Part shown: piece after piece, positions 1 to 5,211 of the stretch
Layout of the letters: every line of letters begins with the position of its first letter
How positions within the stretch are numbered: the first letter of the stretch is position 1
Source of the DNA: Methanomicrobiales archaeon
Lineage (GTDB): Archaea > Halobacteriota > Methanomicrobia > Methanomicrobiales > Methanospirillaceae
Direction: 5' to 3'
Length of the DNA stretch: 6,349 bases
NCBI GenBank assembly: GCA_012798365.1
Contig: JAAZNH010000109.1
Span: 1 to 6,349 of the forward strand
Position numbers and translations under genes: made by a program
The notes under the pieces: generated by a model
Databases searched by the model: none
Seen by the model: the letters and a program-made list of their open reading frames with translations, nothing else
Told to the model about the DNA's origin: nothing

Positions 1-54
1 CAGGATAAATAAATTTGGAAGCCGCCAAACAACGCAGAATACGACGCCGTTTGC

Positions 55-80
55 GAAAATAAGGGAAAAAGAAGGGAAGG
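55..80 (-). terminator. Pyrimidine-rich terminator-like tract after dnaG
   Basis: Read on the minus strand, the bases just after the dnaG stop form a pyrimidine tract with several short T-runs (CCTTCCCTTC, then TTTTT, then TTATTTTC). Archaeal intrinsic termination depends mainly on T-rich stretches and does not need a strong hairpin, so this is a plausible 3' end for the dnaG transcript. No stable stem precedes it. The assignment rests on position and composition only. Confidence 0.4.
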
Positions 81-91
81 TCCGGTGGTAT

Positions 92-1321
92 TCAGGGCCC
101 CATTTTCAAAAGCCGGATTGAGAGCGGGCGCTTGATGATCCCGCGGAACTCCTTTGCCGCCACGTACGAGAGGCCCCGCTGGACCATGCGGTCCAGGAGT
201 TTCTGGTCAACCGGCCGGTCAAGGACAACGCCGGTTGCCGCGGGTTCGATTGTCTCGACTACCTTCTCCACTTCATCGGCAGGGAGCTCACGGATAATCG
301 TGAGGTCGTCCGCAAGGAACCGTGCCAGGCTGCGGCTTTTGACATCCTCGAAATGATCGCGGACATTCTGCGGGGGAGACCCCGGCTCGCGCCGCCGTGG
401 TGCGGGAGGAAGGCGGGCTTTTCGTTCGCCGGCGCCCTCCTCACGTTCCAAAGGGCCCCTCGGGGCCCTCAGTTCCGGCATCTCGGCCGCGTCTTCAAAG
501 TACTGGTCGCGGACATACTCGACCGGCACCTTGTTCCGGAGGGTCTTGATGACCTCTTTCCTGGTCATGTCCTCGACGCTCTTTCCCCGCGGGGAGAAGG
601 CCACAAAGTCGATGTCAGCAACCTGCATGAGTTCGCGCAGGATCAGTTCCCCGCCCCGGTCCCCGTCAAAGAATGCCGTTACGGTCTTCTTCTCGCACAG
701 CTCGACAATGGTCCTGGGGATGTTGGTCCCTTCCACGGCAACCGCATTCTTGATGCCATAGCGGAGGAGGTTGATGACATCGGCCCTTCCTTCGACAATG
801 ATGATGGCATCCGAATCCAGCACATTCGGGCCGGCGGGAGATTTCTCTTCGCCAATGGATCCGATTTTCTCGATCCTGAGACTCTCGCGGACATCGTCCA
901 GCAGCTCGTCGCTGTCAATGGTCCCGTCATCGAACCGCTCGATGAGGATCTCCTTTGCCCGGTCAACGATCTTCTTTCGCTTGCTGACGCGGATGTCCTC
1001 AACGGATTCGACAACCACGTGGGCAACACAGGGGCCCACGCGGTCGATGGTCTCAAGCGATGCGGCAAGGATCGCCGTCTCTGCGCGGTCGAGCGAGGTA
1101 GCCATCAGGATCTCGCCTTTGGTCTCGCCTTTTTTGCTCGTGATCTGGACATCAATGCGTCCGACACGCCCGGTTCTCTGCAAATCTCGAAGATCCAGGT
1201 CTTCGCCGAGTAACCCTTCAGTCTGCCCGAATATGGCACCGACTACGTCAGGTTTCTCGACCACCCCCTCTGCAGTGAGGCTGATGTGAATAAGGTACTT
1301 AGTAGTATCCGGTGAATACAA
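92..1321 (-). CDS. dnaG: Archaeal DnaG-type primase (TOPRIM domain)
   Basis: This is the archaeal form of the bacterial-like primase DnaG, 409 residues from the start chosen here, a usual length for the family. The N-terminal domain (about residues 1-160) begins YSPDTTKYLIHISLTAEG, a strongly conserved archaeal DnaG opening. The TOPRIM domain (about 168-265) carries the catalytic glutamate in IIIVEGRAD (E177) and the acidic pair in FFDGDRGG (D219, D221). A charged linker rich in Pro, Arg, Glu and Gly (about 281-321) leads to a conserved C-terminal domain ending LSIRLLKMGP. By family knowledge, archaeal DnaG can make RNA primers and is best known as a component associated with the RNA exosome, while PriSL is the main replicative primase. 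The start is TTG at 1319-1321. A longer frame opens at another TTG at 1348, but GGGGGTG at 1329-1335 lies seven bases before the 1321 codon and the homologous region starts there. All catalytic residues are present, so the gene looks intact. Confidence 0.95.
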   Translation of the reverse strand: MYSPDTTKYLIHISLTAEGVVEKPDVVGAIFGQTEGLLGEDLDLRDLQRTGRVGRIDVQITSKKGETKGEILMATSLDRAETAILAASLETIDRVGPCVAHVVVESVEDIRVSKRKKIVDRAKEILIERFDDGTIDSDELLDDVRESLRIEKIGSIGEEKSPAGPNVLDSDAIIIVEGRADVINLLRYGIKNAVAVEGTNIPRTIVELCEKKTVTAFFDGDRGGELILRELMQVADIDFVAFSPRGKSVEDMTRKEVIKTLRNKVPVEYVRDQYFEDAAEMPELRAPRGPLEREEGAGERKARLPPAPRRREPGSPPQNVRDHFEDVKSRSLARFLADDLTIIRELPADEVEKVVETIEPAATGVVLDRPVDQKLLDRMVQRGLSYVAAKEFRGIIKRPLSIRLLKMGP

Positions 1322-1328
1322 GTAAACG

Positions 1329-1335
1329 CACCCCC
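1329..1335 (-). promoter_or_regulatory. Shine-Dalgarno site that sets the dnaG TTG start
   Basis: On the minus strand GGGGGTG is followed by seven bases (CGTTTAC) and then TTG. It resembles the GGAGGTG complement of 16S rRNA with one change. It argues for the TTG at 1321 over the in-frame TTG at 1348, because the site would lie inside the coding region if the longer start were used. Confidence 0.65.
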
Positions 1336-1370
1336 ATGTATCATGCAATGCATGTAACGCGTGATCATAG

Positions 1371-1390
1371 GTATAAAAAATATATAACGC
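1371..1390 (-). promoter_or_regulatory. TATA-box promoter of dnaG
   Basis: The minus strand reads GCGTTATATATTTTTTATAC here, an A/T block in otherwise GC-rich surroundings. Taking the usual archaeal spacing of about 25 bases from the TATA box to the start site, transcription would begin near 1357. That leaves a leader of about 35 bases carrying the Shine-Dalgarno site. A second TATA-like block, CTTTAAGTAA, lies just upstream (about 1397-1406). An own promoter fits the 172-base gap from the preceding DUF167 gene. Confidence 0.6.
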
Positions 1391-1471
1391 GCGGAATTAC
1401 TTAAAGTACAGGATCGGTATCAGGCCGGATCCCCTTTTCTGCGCACCCCCGGCCCGGAAACCAAGGGTTCT

Positions 1472-1483
1472 TGAAAAAAGATC
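1472..1483 (-). terminator. T-run after the DUF167 gene
   Basis: The minus strand reads GATCTTTTTTCAAG about ten bases past the DUF167 stop codon. A six-base T-run at this position is a plausible archaeal terminator and fits dnaG having a separate promoter. There is no strong hairpin. Confidence 0.4.
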
Positions 1484-1493
1484 TTCCCGGTAC

Positions 1494-1814
1494 TTACGAG
1501 GTTCCCGCCTCAAGGAGGCGTGCTACAACCTCATTGCGGCAGAGCCCGGTCACCAGGACTCTCTTTTGCGAGGACGTGGCACCGGAGAGAATGCTGACGG
1601 ATGATGCAGGGACATCCAGCCGCTGGGCAACGAGCGCCATCACGGCCTTGTTTGCCCGTCCTTCAAGAGCGGGCGCGGTGACGCGGCACCCGATCATTTT
1701 GCGCCATTCATTATATCCTGCCGGGAACGATGCGGTCTTTGCACCCGCAGTCACTTCAATGGCAAGTACTGTCCCGTGGCTGTCCTCAGCAATGGCGGGA
1801 GAAAAATCGGTCAT
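1494..1814 (-). CDS. DUF167 / YggU family protein
   Basis: A small cytoplasmic protein of 106 residues that matches the DUF167 (YggU) family over almost its whole length. The first strand, LAIEVTAGAKTASF (17-30), corresponds to the family's opening strand with its Pro/Ala-Gly-Ala-Lys turn. The signature TAPALEGRANKAVMALVA (46-63) contains the conserved EG.ANKA helix start. SILSGATSSQKRVLV (74-88) is the conserved SG..S..K segment. The family fold is known from structures of bacterial and archaeal members, but no biochemical role is firmly established. The start is ATG at 1812-1814, the only usable start before an in-frame stop 13 codons upstream. No clear Shine-Dalgarno site precedes it, so it may be weakly initiated or leaderless. 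It stands alone, 261 bases after pyrC and 172 bases before dnaG. Confidence 0.88.
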   Translation of the reverse strand: MTDFSPAIAEDSHGTVLAIEVTAGAKTASFPAGYNEWRKMIGCRVTAPALEGRANKAVMALVAQRLDVPASSVSILSGATSSQKRVLVTGLCRNEVVARLLEAGTS

Positions 1815-2075
1815 GATCGCACGATCGCGGAAAGGAAATGTTGCCCGGCATTAACGCACATGGATCACCAGTGGCTGTTACCGTCCTTCACCTGTGTTTT
1901 AACCCATGCCGGGCAGATGCCTGTCGCGCATCCGGGTTGTCCCATGGATCACATCCAGACGCTTGTCAATCGATCACCCGGGGACCTATGGATGCGCTTT
2001 GTCGGCAGTACCTGTTTATTGCGCGGGATAATGAGACCTTCGCTTACGGCAGGCAAAACTGTCCGCAGCCCGGTC
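1815..2075. other. Intergenic gap between pyrC and the DUF167 gene
   Basis: These 261 bases hold no gene I can support. Frames open here on both strands, but they are extensions or shadows of pyrC or give compositions unlike proteins. On the minus strand, TTAAAACA at 1895-1902 is a weak TATA-like candidate for the DUF167 gene. No T-rich terminator is seen directly after the pyrC stop, and no tRNA-like or snoRNA-like structure was recognised. Confidence 0.5.
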
Positions 2076-3341
2076 TTACTTCCGCCCGGGCCGGTATCCT
2101 TTCCCGGGAATCCATGCCGGATCGCCTTTCCGGAACTCCCCGTCCTCGTACACAACCTGCCCGCCCATGATAACCCGGGTGGGGAATACACCTTTCATTC
2201 CTTCAAACGGGGTCCATCCGCAGCGGCTGTGGAGGTTTTCAGCGGTGATCGTGGTCTCTTTTCTCGGGCAGAGAACAAAATCTGCCCGGCAGCCGGGCTC
2301 AAAGCCGGCGGGTTCAATCCCGAGGATGCGGGACGGGTTCTGCGATGTTTTTGCGATCACGTCCGCAAGGGAAATCCTCTTCGCAACCACTTCTGCAAGG
2401 AGGAGGGGGAGCAGGGTCTCGACGCCCGGGACACCGGACGGTGCTGCGGCAAACCCGGCAGATTTCTCGTCCCGGGTATGGGGCGCATGGTCGGATGCGA
2501 TGATGTCGATGCGGTCCCATGCCGCATAGAGATCTTTTCGCTCTTTTTCGGTGCGGAGCGGGGGATTCATCTTCCCGAGCGTATCGAGCGGATCGAACGT
2601 CTCATGCGACAGGAAGAGATGGTGCGGGGTCACTTCAACAATGCCTTTCGCAACGGCAACGGACCTGCTGCTGCTCATATGGCAGAAGTAGATGCGGCAT
2701 CCGGTTGTGTTGCAGGAGCTGACCGCTTCAACAGCACGAACTTCTCCAGCTGCAGATCTGATGCGGGCATGATCCACAAGGGAACTGTCCTCCCCGGGCG
2801 CTACCTCCTCGGCATGGATGGTGGCAACGGCGCCAAGACGCCCGATCTCCGCAAGGGCGCGGGTGAGCGTGGTGGCATCAACCGCATCGCCGTAACTGGA
2901 CGGGGCAAAGAAGGTCTCCCCAAATGCAGAGGCACCGGCCTCCCACATGGCAGCAAGCGGGGTTGCAGCGGTGACTCCGCTGTTGATGGCAAAGCTGCAG
3001 AGGCTGTGGGCTTTCGCATCAGCGACCCGTGCTGCGAAGGCTTCCGGTGTTGTCAGGGCAGGGATGGTATTGGGCTGGTCAGCGACAACCGTGACACCCC
3101 CGGCGATTGCACTCCGGCTGCCGGATTCCCAGTCCTCTTTTGCCGCCTGCGGTCCGCCCCGCATGTGGACGTGGAGATCAACTGCTGCCGGAACCACGAG
3201 GAGCTGCGAGCAATCGATAACCTGGTCGGCATCTGACCCGGCACCCACATGGCGGATCGTTGTGCCTTCCATGAGAATATCTGCACTGCGTCCTCCGGGG
3301 ATGGAGACATTTTTGAGGAGGAGCGTGGGCCGGCGTTTCAT
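2076..3341 (-). CDS. pyrC: Dihydroorotase (pyrimidine biosynthesis)
   Basis: A 421-residue amidohydrolase-superfamily enzyme that interconverts N-carbamoyl-L-aspartate and L-dihydroorotate, the third step of UMP synthesis, in the cytoplasm. Visible motifs in order are the metal-binding VDLHVHMRG (H57, H59, with substrate-binding R61), DQPNTIP (88-94), IHAEE (H176), FCHMSS (H221), TPHHLF (238-243), KMNPPLR (257-263) and SDHAPHTRDEK (catalytic D284). SGVPGVETLLPLLL (302-315) and GWTPFEGMKG (375-384) are further dihydroorotase hallmarks. The carbamylated bridging lysine of many relatives is not obvious; the matching segment reads AFGETFFAPS (139-148), so E142 may take its place. The frame extends 37 codons upstream, but ATG at 3339-3341 follows AGAGGT (3345-3350), and the family-like N-terminus LLLKNVSI starts there. 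No other pyr gene is adjacent. Hydantoinase or allantoinase relatives are less likely given the SDHAPH..EK motif. Confidence 0.93.
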   Translation of the reverse strand: MKRRPTLLLKNVSIPGGRSADILMEGTTIRHVGAGSDADQVIDCSQLLVVPAAVDLHVHMRGGPQAAKEDWESGSRSAIAGGVTVVADQPNTIPALTTPEAFAARVADAKAHSLCSFAINSGVTAATPLAAMWEAGASAFGETFFAPSSYGDAVDATTLTRALAEIGRLGAVATIHAEEVAPGEDSSLVDHARIRSAAGEVRAVEAVSSCNTTGCRIYFCHMSSSRSVAVAKGIVEVTPHHLFLSHETFDPLDTLGKMNPPLRTEKERKDLYAAWDRIDIIASDHAPHTRDEKSAGFAAAPSGVPGVETLLPLLLAEVVAKRISLADVIAKTSQNPSRILGIEPAGFEPGCRADFVLCPRKETTITAENLHSRCGWTPFEGMKGVFPTRVIMGGQVVYEDGEFRKGDPAWIPGKGYRPGRK

Positions 3342-3344
3342 CGT

Positions 3345-3350
3345 ACCTCT
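3345..3350 (-). promoter_or_regulatory. Shine-Dalgarno site of pyrC
   Basis: AGAGGT on the minus strand, followed by ACG and then the ATG at 3341. The spacing is short, but it is the only purine-rich site near a credible start, so it supports this ATG over the upstream ATG at 3371 and the frame opening at 3452. Confidence 0.5.
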
Positions 3351-3498
3351 AGGTTTTCCTGCAATTACCATAAAGTCATGGCACCGGTACCCTTGGGCCC
3401 CGTTCCCCGGGAATTCCCGGCACCAACAGGTATTCAATGATGCCTTGTCCATATCTGGATATACATGACCTCCCCGTTCCCCGAACGGGCAGGTTTTC

Positions 3499-3503
3499 GG
3501 AGG
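3499..3503 (+). promoter_or_regulatory. Shine-Dalgarno site of the exported-protein gene
   Basis: GGAGG sits eight bases before ATG at 3512-3514. The same frame is open from 3437, but the signal here and the membrane segment that begins right after this ATG make 3512 the real start. Confidence 0.75.
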
Positions 3504-3511
3504 ATCGTTCC

Positions 3512-4255
3512 ATGGACAGGATTATCAAAATCACGCTGGGGCTCTTCATCGCCATCCTTGCAGTAACCCTCGCGTATGCCGGGTTTACCGCGTTTGTTAC
3601 CGGCACCTACCAGTCAACCCTGGTCAGCACCTATACGTATTCGTGCAGCATCACCACCGATTCCGCGCTGGGTAATGTCACGCTCTTCATCCCGGTCCCG
3701 GCCGATCAGACCGGCAATTCACCCGTGGTATCCCGGTTTAGTGCACGACAGGTGCAGGATTTGCCGGACACCTGGGAGACAACGCTCTTTGATACCGGAA
3801 AAGCAACGCTGGTCAAAGTATCCATCCCCTCGCTGGTCCCCCCGGCAGGGACCACCCCGTCCCACCCGTACACCGTAATGATCAGTACCGAAGTAAATAC
3901 TCCCCGGGCCATTGACACCGCGGATCCGATGAGAAAGAGCGCTGTGTTCCGCCCGGTGCAGAACCAGAAGGCGGTGCCCTGCGATGCTGGCGTCATTGCA
4001 AAGGGCGGCAGCCCGGCCTGCTATTCCTTCCTGACATCGCTGTACGCGGATTATGAAGCCGATCCCAATACGGCAGTGACGATAACCTCTTCCATTACCG
4101 GGAAGAACAGCTGGTCGGTATTCGGCCCGGAATCCAATGAATATACAAGCGATATCAGCCTGCTTCTTCATGGGGAGAATCACGGCTGGCAGACCGTGAA
4201 AGGATCGCTTGAAGAGAAGATCGGGTCGTACAAGTACCCGTTCCATATCCCCTGA
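3512..4255 (+). CDS. Membrane-anchored exported protein, unknown function
   Basis: A 247-residue protein I do not recognise as a named family. Residues 5-30 (IIKITLGLFIAILAVTLAYA and on) form one hydrophobic helix preceded by Arg and Lys, which looks like an uncleaved signal anchor or a signal peptide. The rest is polar, rich in Thr, Ser, Pro and Val, with alternating hydrophobic patterns such as VTLFIPVPA (56-64) and ATLVKVSIPSLVPPAG (98-113). This suggests a beta-rich domain outside the membrane. Three cysteines (45, 157, 170) all lie outside the membrane segment, so a disulfide between 157 and 170 is possible. The C-terminal part carries an aromatic-rich stretch, NSWSVFGPESNEYTS (199-213). 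There is no lipobox and no second membrane segment. The start is fixed by GGAGG eight bases upstream. The YwbE-family gene follows after eight bases and is probably transcribed with it, though this need not mean a shared function. Confidence 0.8.
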   Translation: MDRIIKITLGLFIAILAVTLAYAGFTAFVTGTYQSTLVSTYTYSCSITTDSALGNVTLFIPVPADQTGNSPVVSRFSARQVQDLPDTWETTLFDTGKATLVKVSIPSLVPPAGTTPSHPYTVMISTEVNTPRAIDTADPMRKSAVFRPVQNQKAVPCDAGVIAKGGSPACYSFLTSLYADYEADPNTAVTITSSITGKNSWSVFGPESNEYTSDISLLLHGENHGWQTVKGSLEEKIGSYKYPFHIP

Positions 4256-4263
4256 TCTTTTTT

Positions 4264-4473
4264 ATGGCAGGTACCAGAAACCCGAAAAACCGGTCCGATA
4301 TCCGTGCCGGCCTGCAGGTGGAGATCATCCAGAAACAGGACCAGCACAGCGGGAAACGGACACCGGGTATCGTTAAAGAGATCCTGACCAATTCATCATT
4401 CCATCCTCATGGGATAAAGGTCCGGCTCACGGATGGGAACGTGGGCCGGGTTGCTGTGATTATTGATGCATAG
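4264..4473 (+). CDS. YwbE family small protein
   Basis: A 69-residue protein matching the YwbE family (DUF2196) along most of its length. The diagnostic blocks are NRSDIRAGLQVEIIQKQDQ (9-27), SGKRTPGIVKEILTNSSFH (29-47) and PHGIKVRLTDGNVGRV (48-63). The family is a small beta-rich cytoplasmic protein widespread in bacteria and found in methanogens. No biochemical role is established, and I infer none. The ATG at 4264 is the only credible start. It follows the preceding stop by eight bases, which read TCTTTTTT, so there is no Shine-Dalgarno site. Initiation is therefore either coupled to the upstream gene or leaderless. The T-run could also act as a partial terminator for the upstream gene. 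The gene ends with TAG immediately followed by TAA. The protein appears complete. Confidence 0.9.
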   Translation: MAGTRNPKNRSDIRAGLQVEIIQKQDQHSGKRTPGIVKEILTNSSFHPHGIKVRLTDGNVGRVAVIIDA

Positions 4474-4625
4474 TAATGATTCAGGCCCGGCCCAATTATT
4501 CGAGATAGTATGAGTATGCATCTGTCGGCGTATGGCAGACGGCTGGTGGCGCCGCGGGCGTTCGGGGATTGGGATCACTGGATGTGGCACCACCAATGGT
4601 CCCGGATCCGTTCTGACAGTTTTTT
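4474..4625 (+). other. Spacer after the YwbE gene without a credible gene
   Basis: About 150 bases between the YwbE stop and the first repeat cluster. A 64-codon frame beginning at 4510 runs into the first repeats. It has no Shine-Dalgarno site, an odd Trp/His-rich composition and a C-terminus made of repeat sequence, so I do not call it. A T-run at about 4620-4625 could end the upstream transcript. GGTGGCGCC and GGCACCACC form a weak imperfect dyad here. Confidence 0.4.
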
Positions 4626-4729
4626 ATCAAAGCTCGATCGTTCCGGATCTTTTTTGGTTGCGTTCGTGTCCGTGATGGTAATTTCAACATCAAAATCTGC
4701 TTAAAAAAAATTCAATCAAGGTCTCCTTG
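4626..4729 (+). repeat. Repeat cluster A (degenerate)
   Basis: The first and most worn of three clusters built on the motif ATCAAAGTCTGCTTG followed by an A-tract. Units start at 4626 (ATCAAAGCTCGATCG), 4689 (ATCAAAATCTGCTTA) and 4715 (ATCAAGGTCTCCTTG). The first step is 63 bases and the second 26. The first unit continues TTCCGGATC, matching the TCCGGATC of the long modules in clusters B and C, so this is a third copy of the long module with much of its palindrome lost. GATC sites fall at 4636 and 4646. It does not encode a protein I can support. Confidence 0.75.
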
Positions 4730-4759
4730 GATTTTTTTCTGGTGAAACACTCAAGAGAG

Positions 4760-4945
4760 ATGATGGGGGCTGATGCCCCCAAACCCCCGAGATGAGCACT
4801 ACCGCCGCCCCGAAGGGCGCCCCGCGGCGGCCTTAATGAGAGGATCACTCCGTCTTGAAAAATGTCCCTGAAACTGGTAATACGTCGTTATCGCAACCGG
4901 GGGTGCCCTAGTGACGGGGCGGAGCCCCGAGAACGTCAACAGGTT
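4760..4945 (+). other. GC-rich island with strong hairpins between repeat clusters A and B
   Basis: This segment breaks the A/T-rich repeat region with a sharp change in composition. It contains GGGGGC-TGAT-GCCCCC (4765-4780, six-base stem). A nested structure follows at 4802-4830, with CGCCC-CGAA-GGGCG inside CCGCCG and CGGCGG. The third hairpin is CGGGGC-GGA-GCCCCG (4915-4929), bracketed by TGACG (4912) and CGTCA (4934). A run of ten A follows at 4946-4955. It could be a structured RNA, an insertion of a small repetitive or mobile sequence, or a set of terminators. There is no reading frame to support a protein, and no terminal repeats with target duplications were clearly seen. I do not recognise an RNA family. 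Confidence 0.5.
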
Positions 4946-4980
4946 AAAAAAAAAATGATTTCTCCAGAGTTAATTCCAAA

Positions 4981-5136
4981 ATCAAAGTCTGCTTGAAAAA
5001 CGAAAATCAAAGGCTGATTGATCCGGATCGGTTTTTCGATCGCGATCGTGTTCGCGCTCAAAATTTTAAAATCAAAGTCTGCTTAAAAAATTTTAATCAA
5101 ACCTTGCTCAAAAAAAATCAATCAAGGTCTGCCTGC
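4981..5136 (+). repeat. Repeat cluster B, 25-base period with one 65-base module
   Basis: Five motif copies start at 4981, 5006, 5071, 5096 and 5121, with steps of 25, 65, 25 and 25 bases. Each has a 15-base core close to ATCAAAGTCTGCTTG and about ten A/T-rich bases. The 65-base module (5006-5070) contains GATCCGGATC (5020-5029) and the perfect palindrome CGATCGCGATCG (5037-5048), giving four GATC sites at 5020, 5026, 5038 and 5044. A 25-base period is not a multiple of three, so no frame is kept across units and the array is not coding. Most units keep the small dyad TCAA...TTGA or a close variant, a form typical of a protein-binding site. Confidence 0.88.
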
Positions 5137-5211
5137 AAAAAGTTAAGCTGATTTGGAACAAACCGGAACGGACGGATATGACGGAACCCCCAAGTAATCA
5201 CAGGTTTTTCA
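5137..5211 (+). other. Spacer between repeat clusters B and C
   Basis: About 75 bases of mixed composition with no clear motif copy. AGCTGATTTG at 5146, exactly 25 bases after the last unit of cluster B, may be a decayed copy, but the match is too weak to count. Otherwise I see nothing in it. Confidence 0.4.

Larger units (their letters stand above)
3342..3511. promoter_or_regulatory. Divergent control region with three dyads
   Basis: This 170-base region lies between pyrC (minus) and the exported-protein gene (plus) and must hold both promoters. It contains a perfect 14-base palindrome, CCGGGAATTCCCGG (3407-3420). ATATCTGGATAT (3451-3462) is symmetric except for its central two bases. A hairpin with a seven-base stem, CCCGTTC-CCC-GAACGGG (3473-3489), follows. 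The A/T-rich block around 3451-3465 can serve as a TATA element for the plus gene, with transcription starting near 3488, and possibly for pyrC with a leader of about 90 bases. A second TATA-like ACTTTATGG on the minus strand near 3370-3378 is an alternative for pyrC. Operator function is inferred from symmetry only. Confidence 0.5.

Noticed and set aside
353..1213. Long open frame of 286 codons on the plus strand opposite dnaG
   Set aside because: It lies wholly inside dnaG on the other strand and its product resembles no protein. Long antisense frames are expected in high-GC codon usage.
1776..3236. Open frame of 486 codons on the plus strand opposite pyrC
   Set aside because: It overlaps the clear dihydroorotase gene on the other strand and is rich in Cys, Gly and Arg with no domain pattern, so it is a shadow of pyrC.
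4510..4704. 64-codon frame after the YwbE gene
   Set aside because: No Shine-Dalgarno site, unusual Trp/His-rich composition, no recognisable family, and its end lies inside the repeats.
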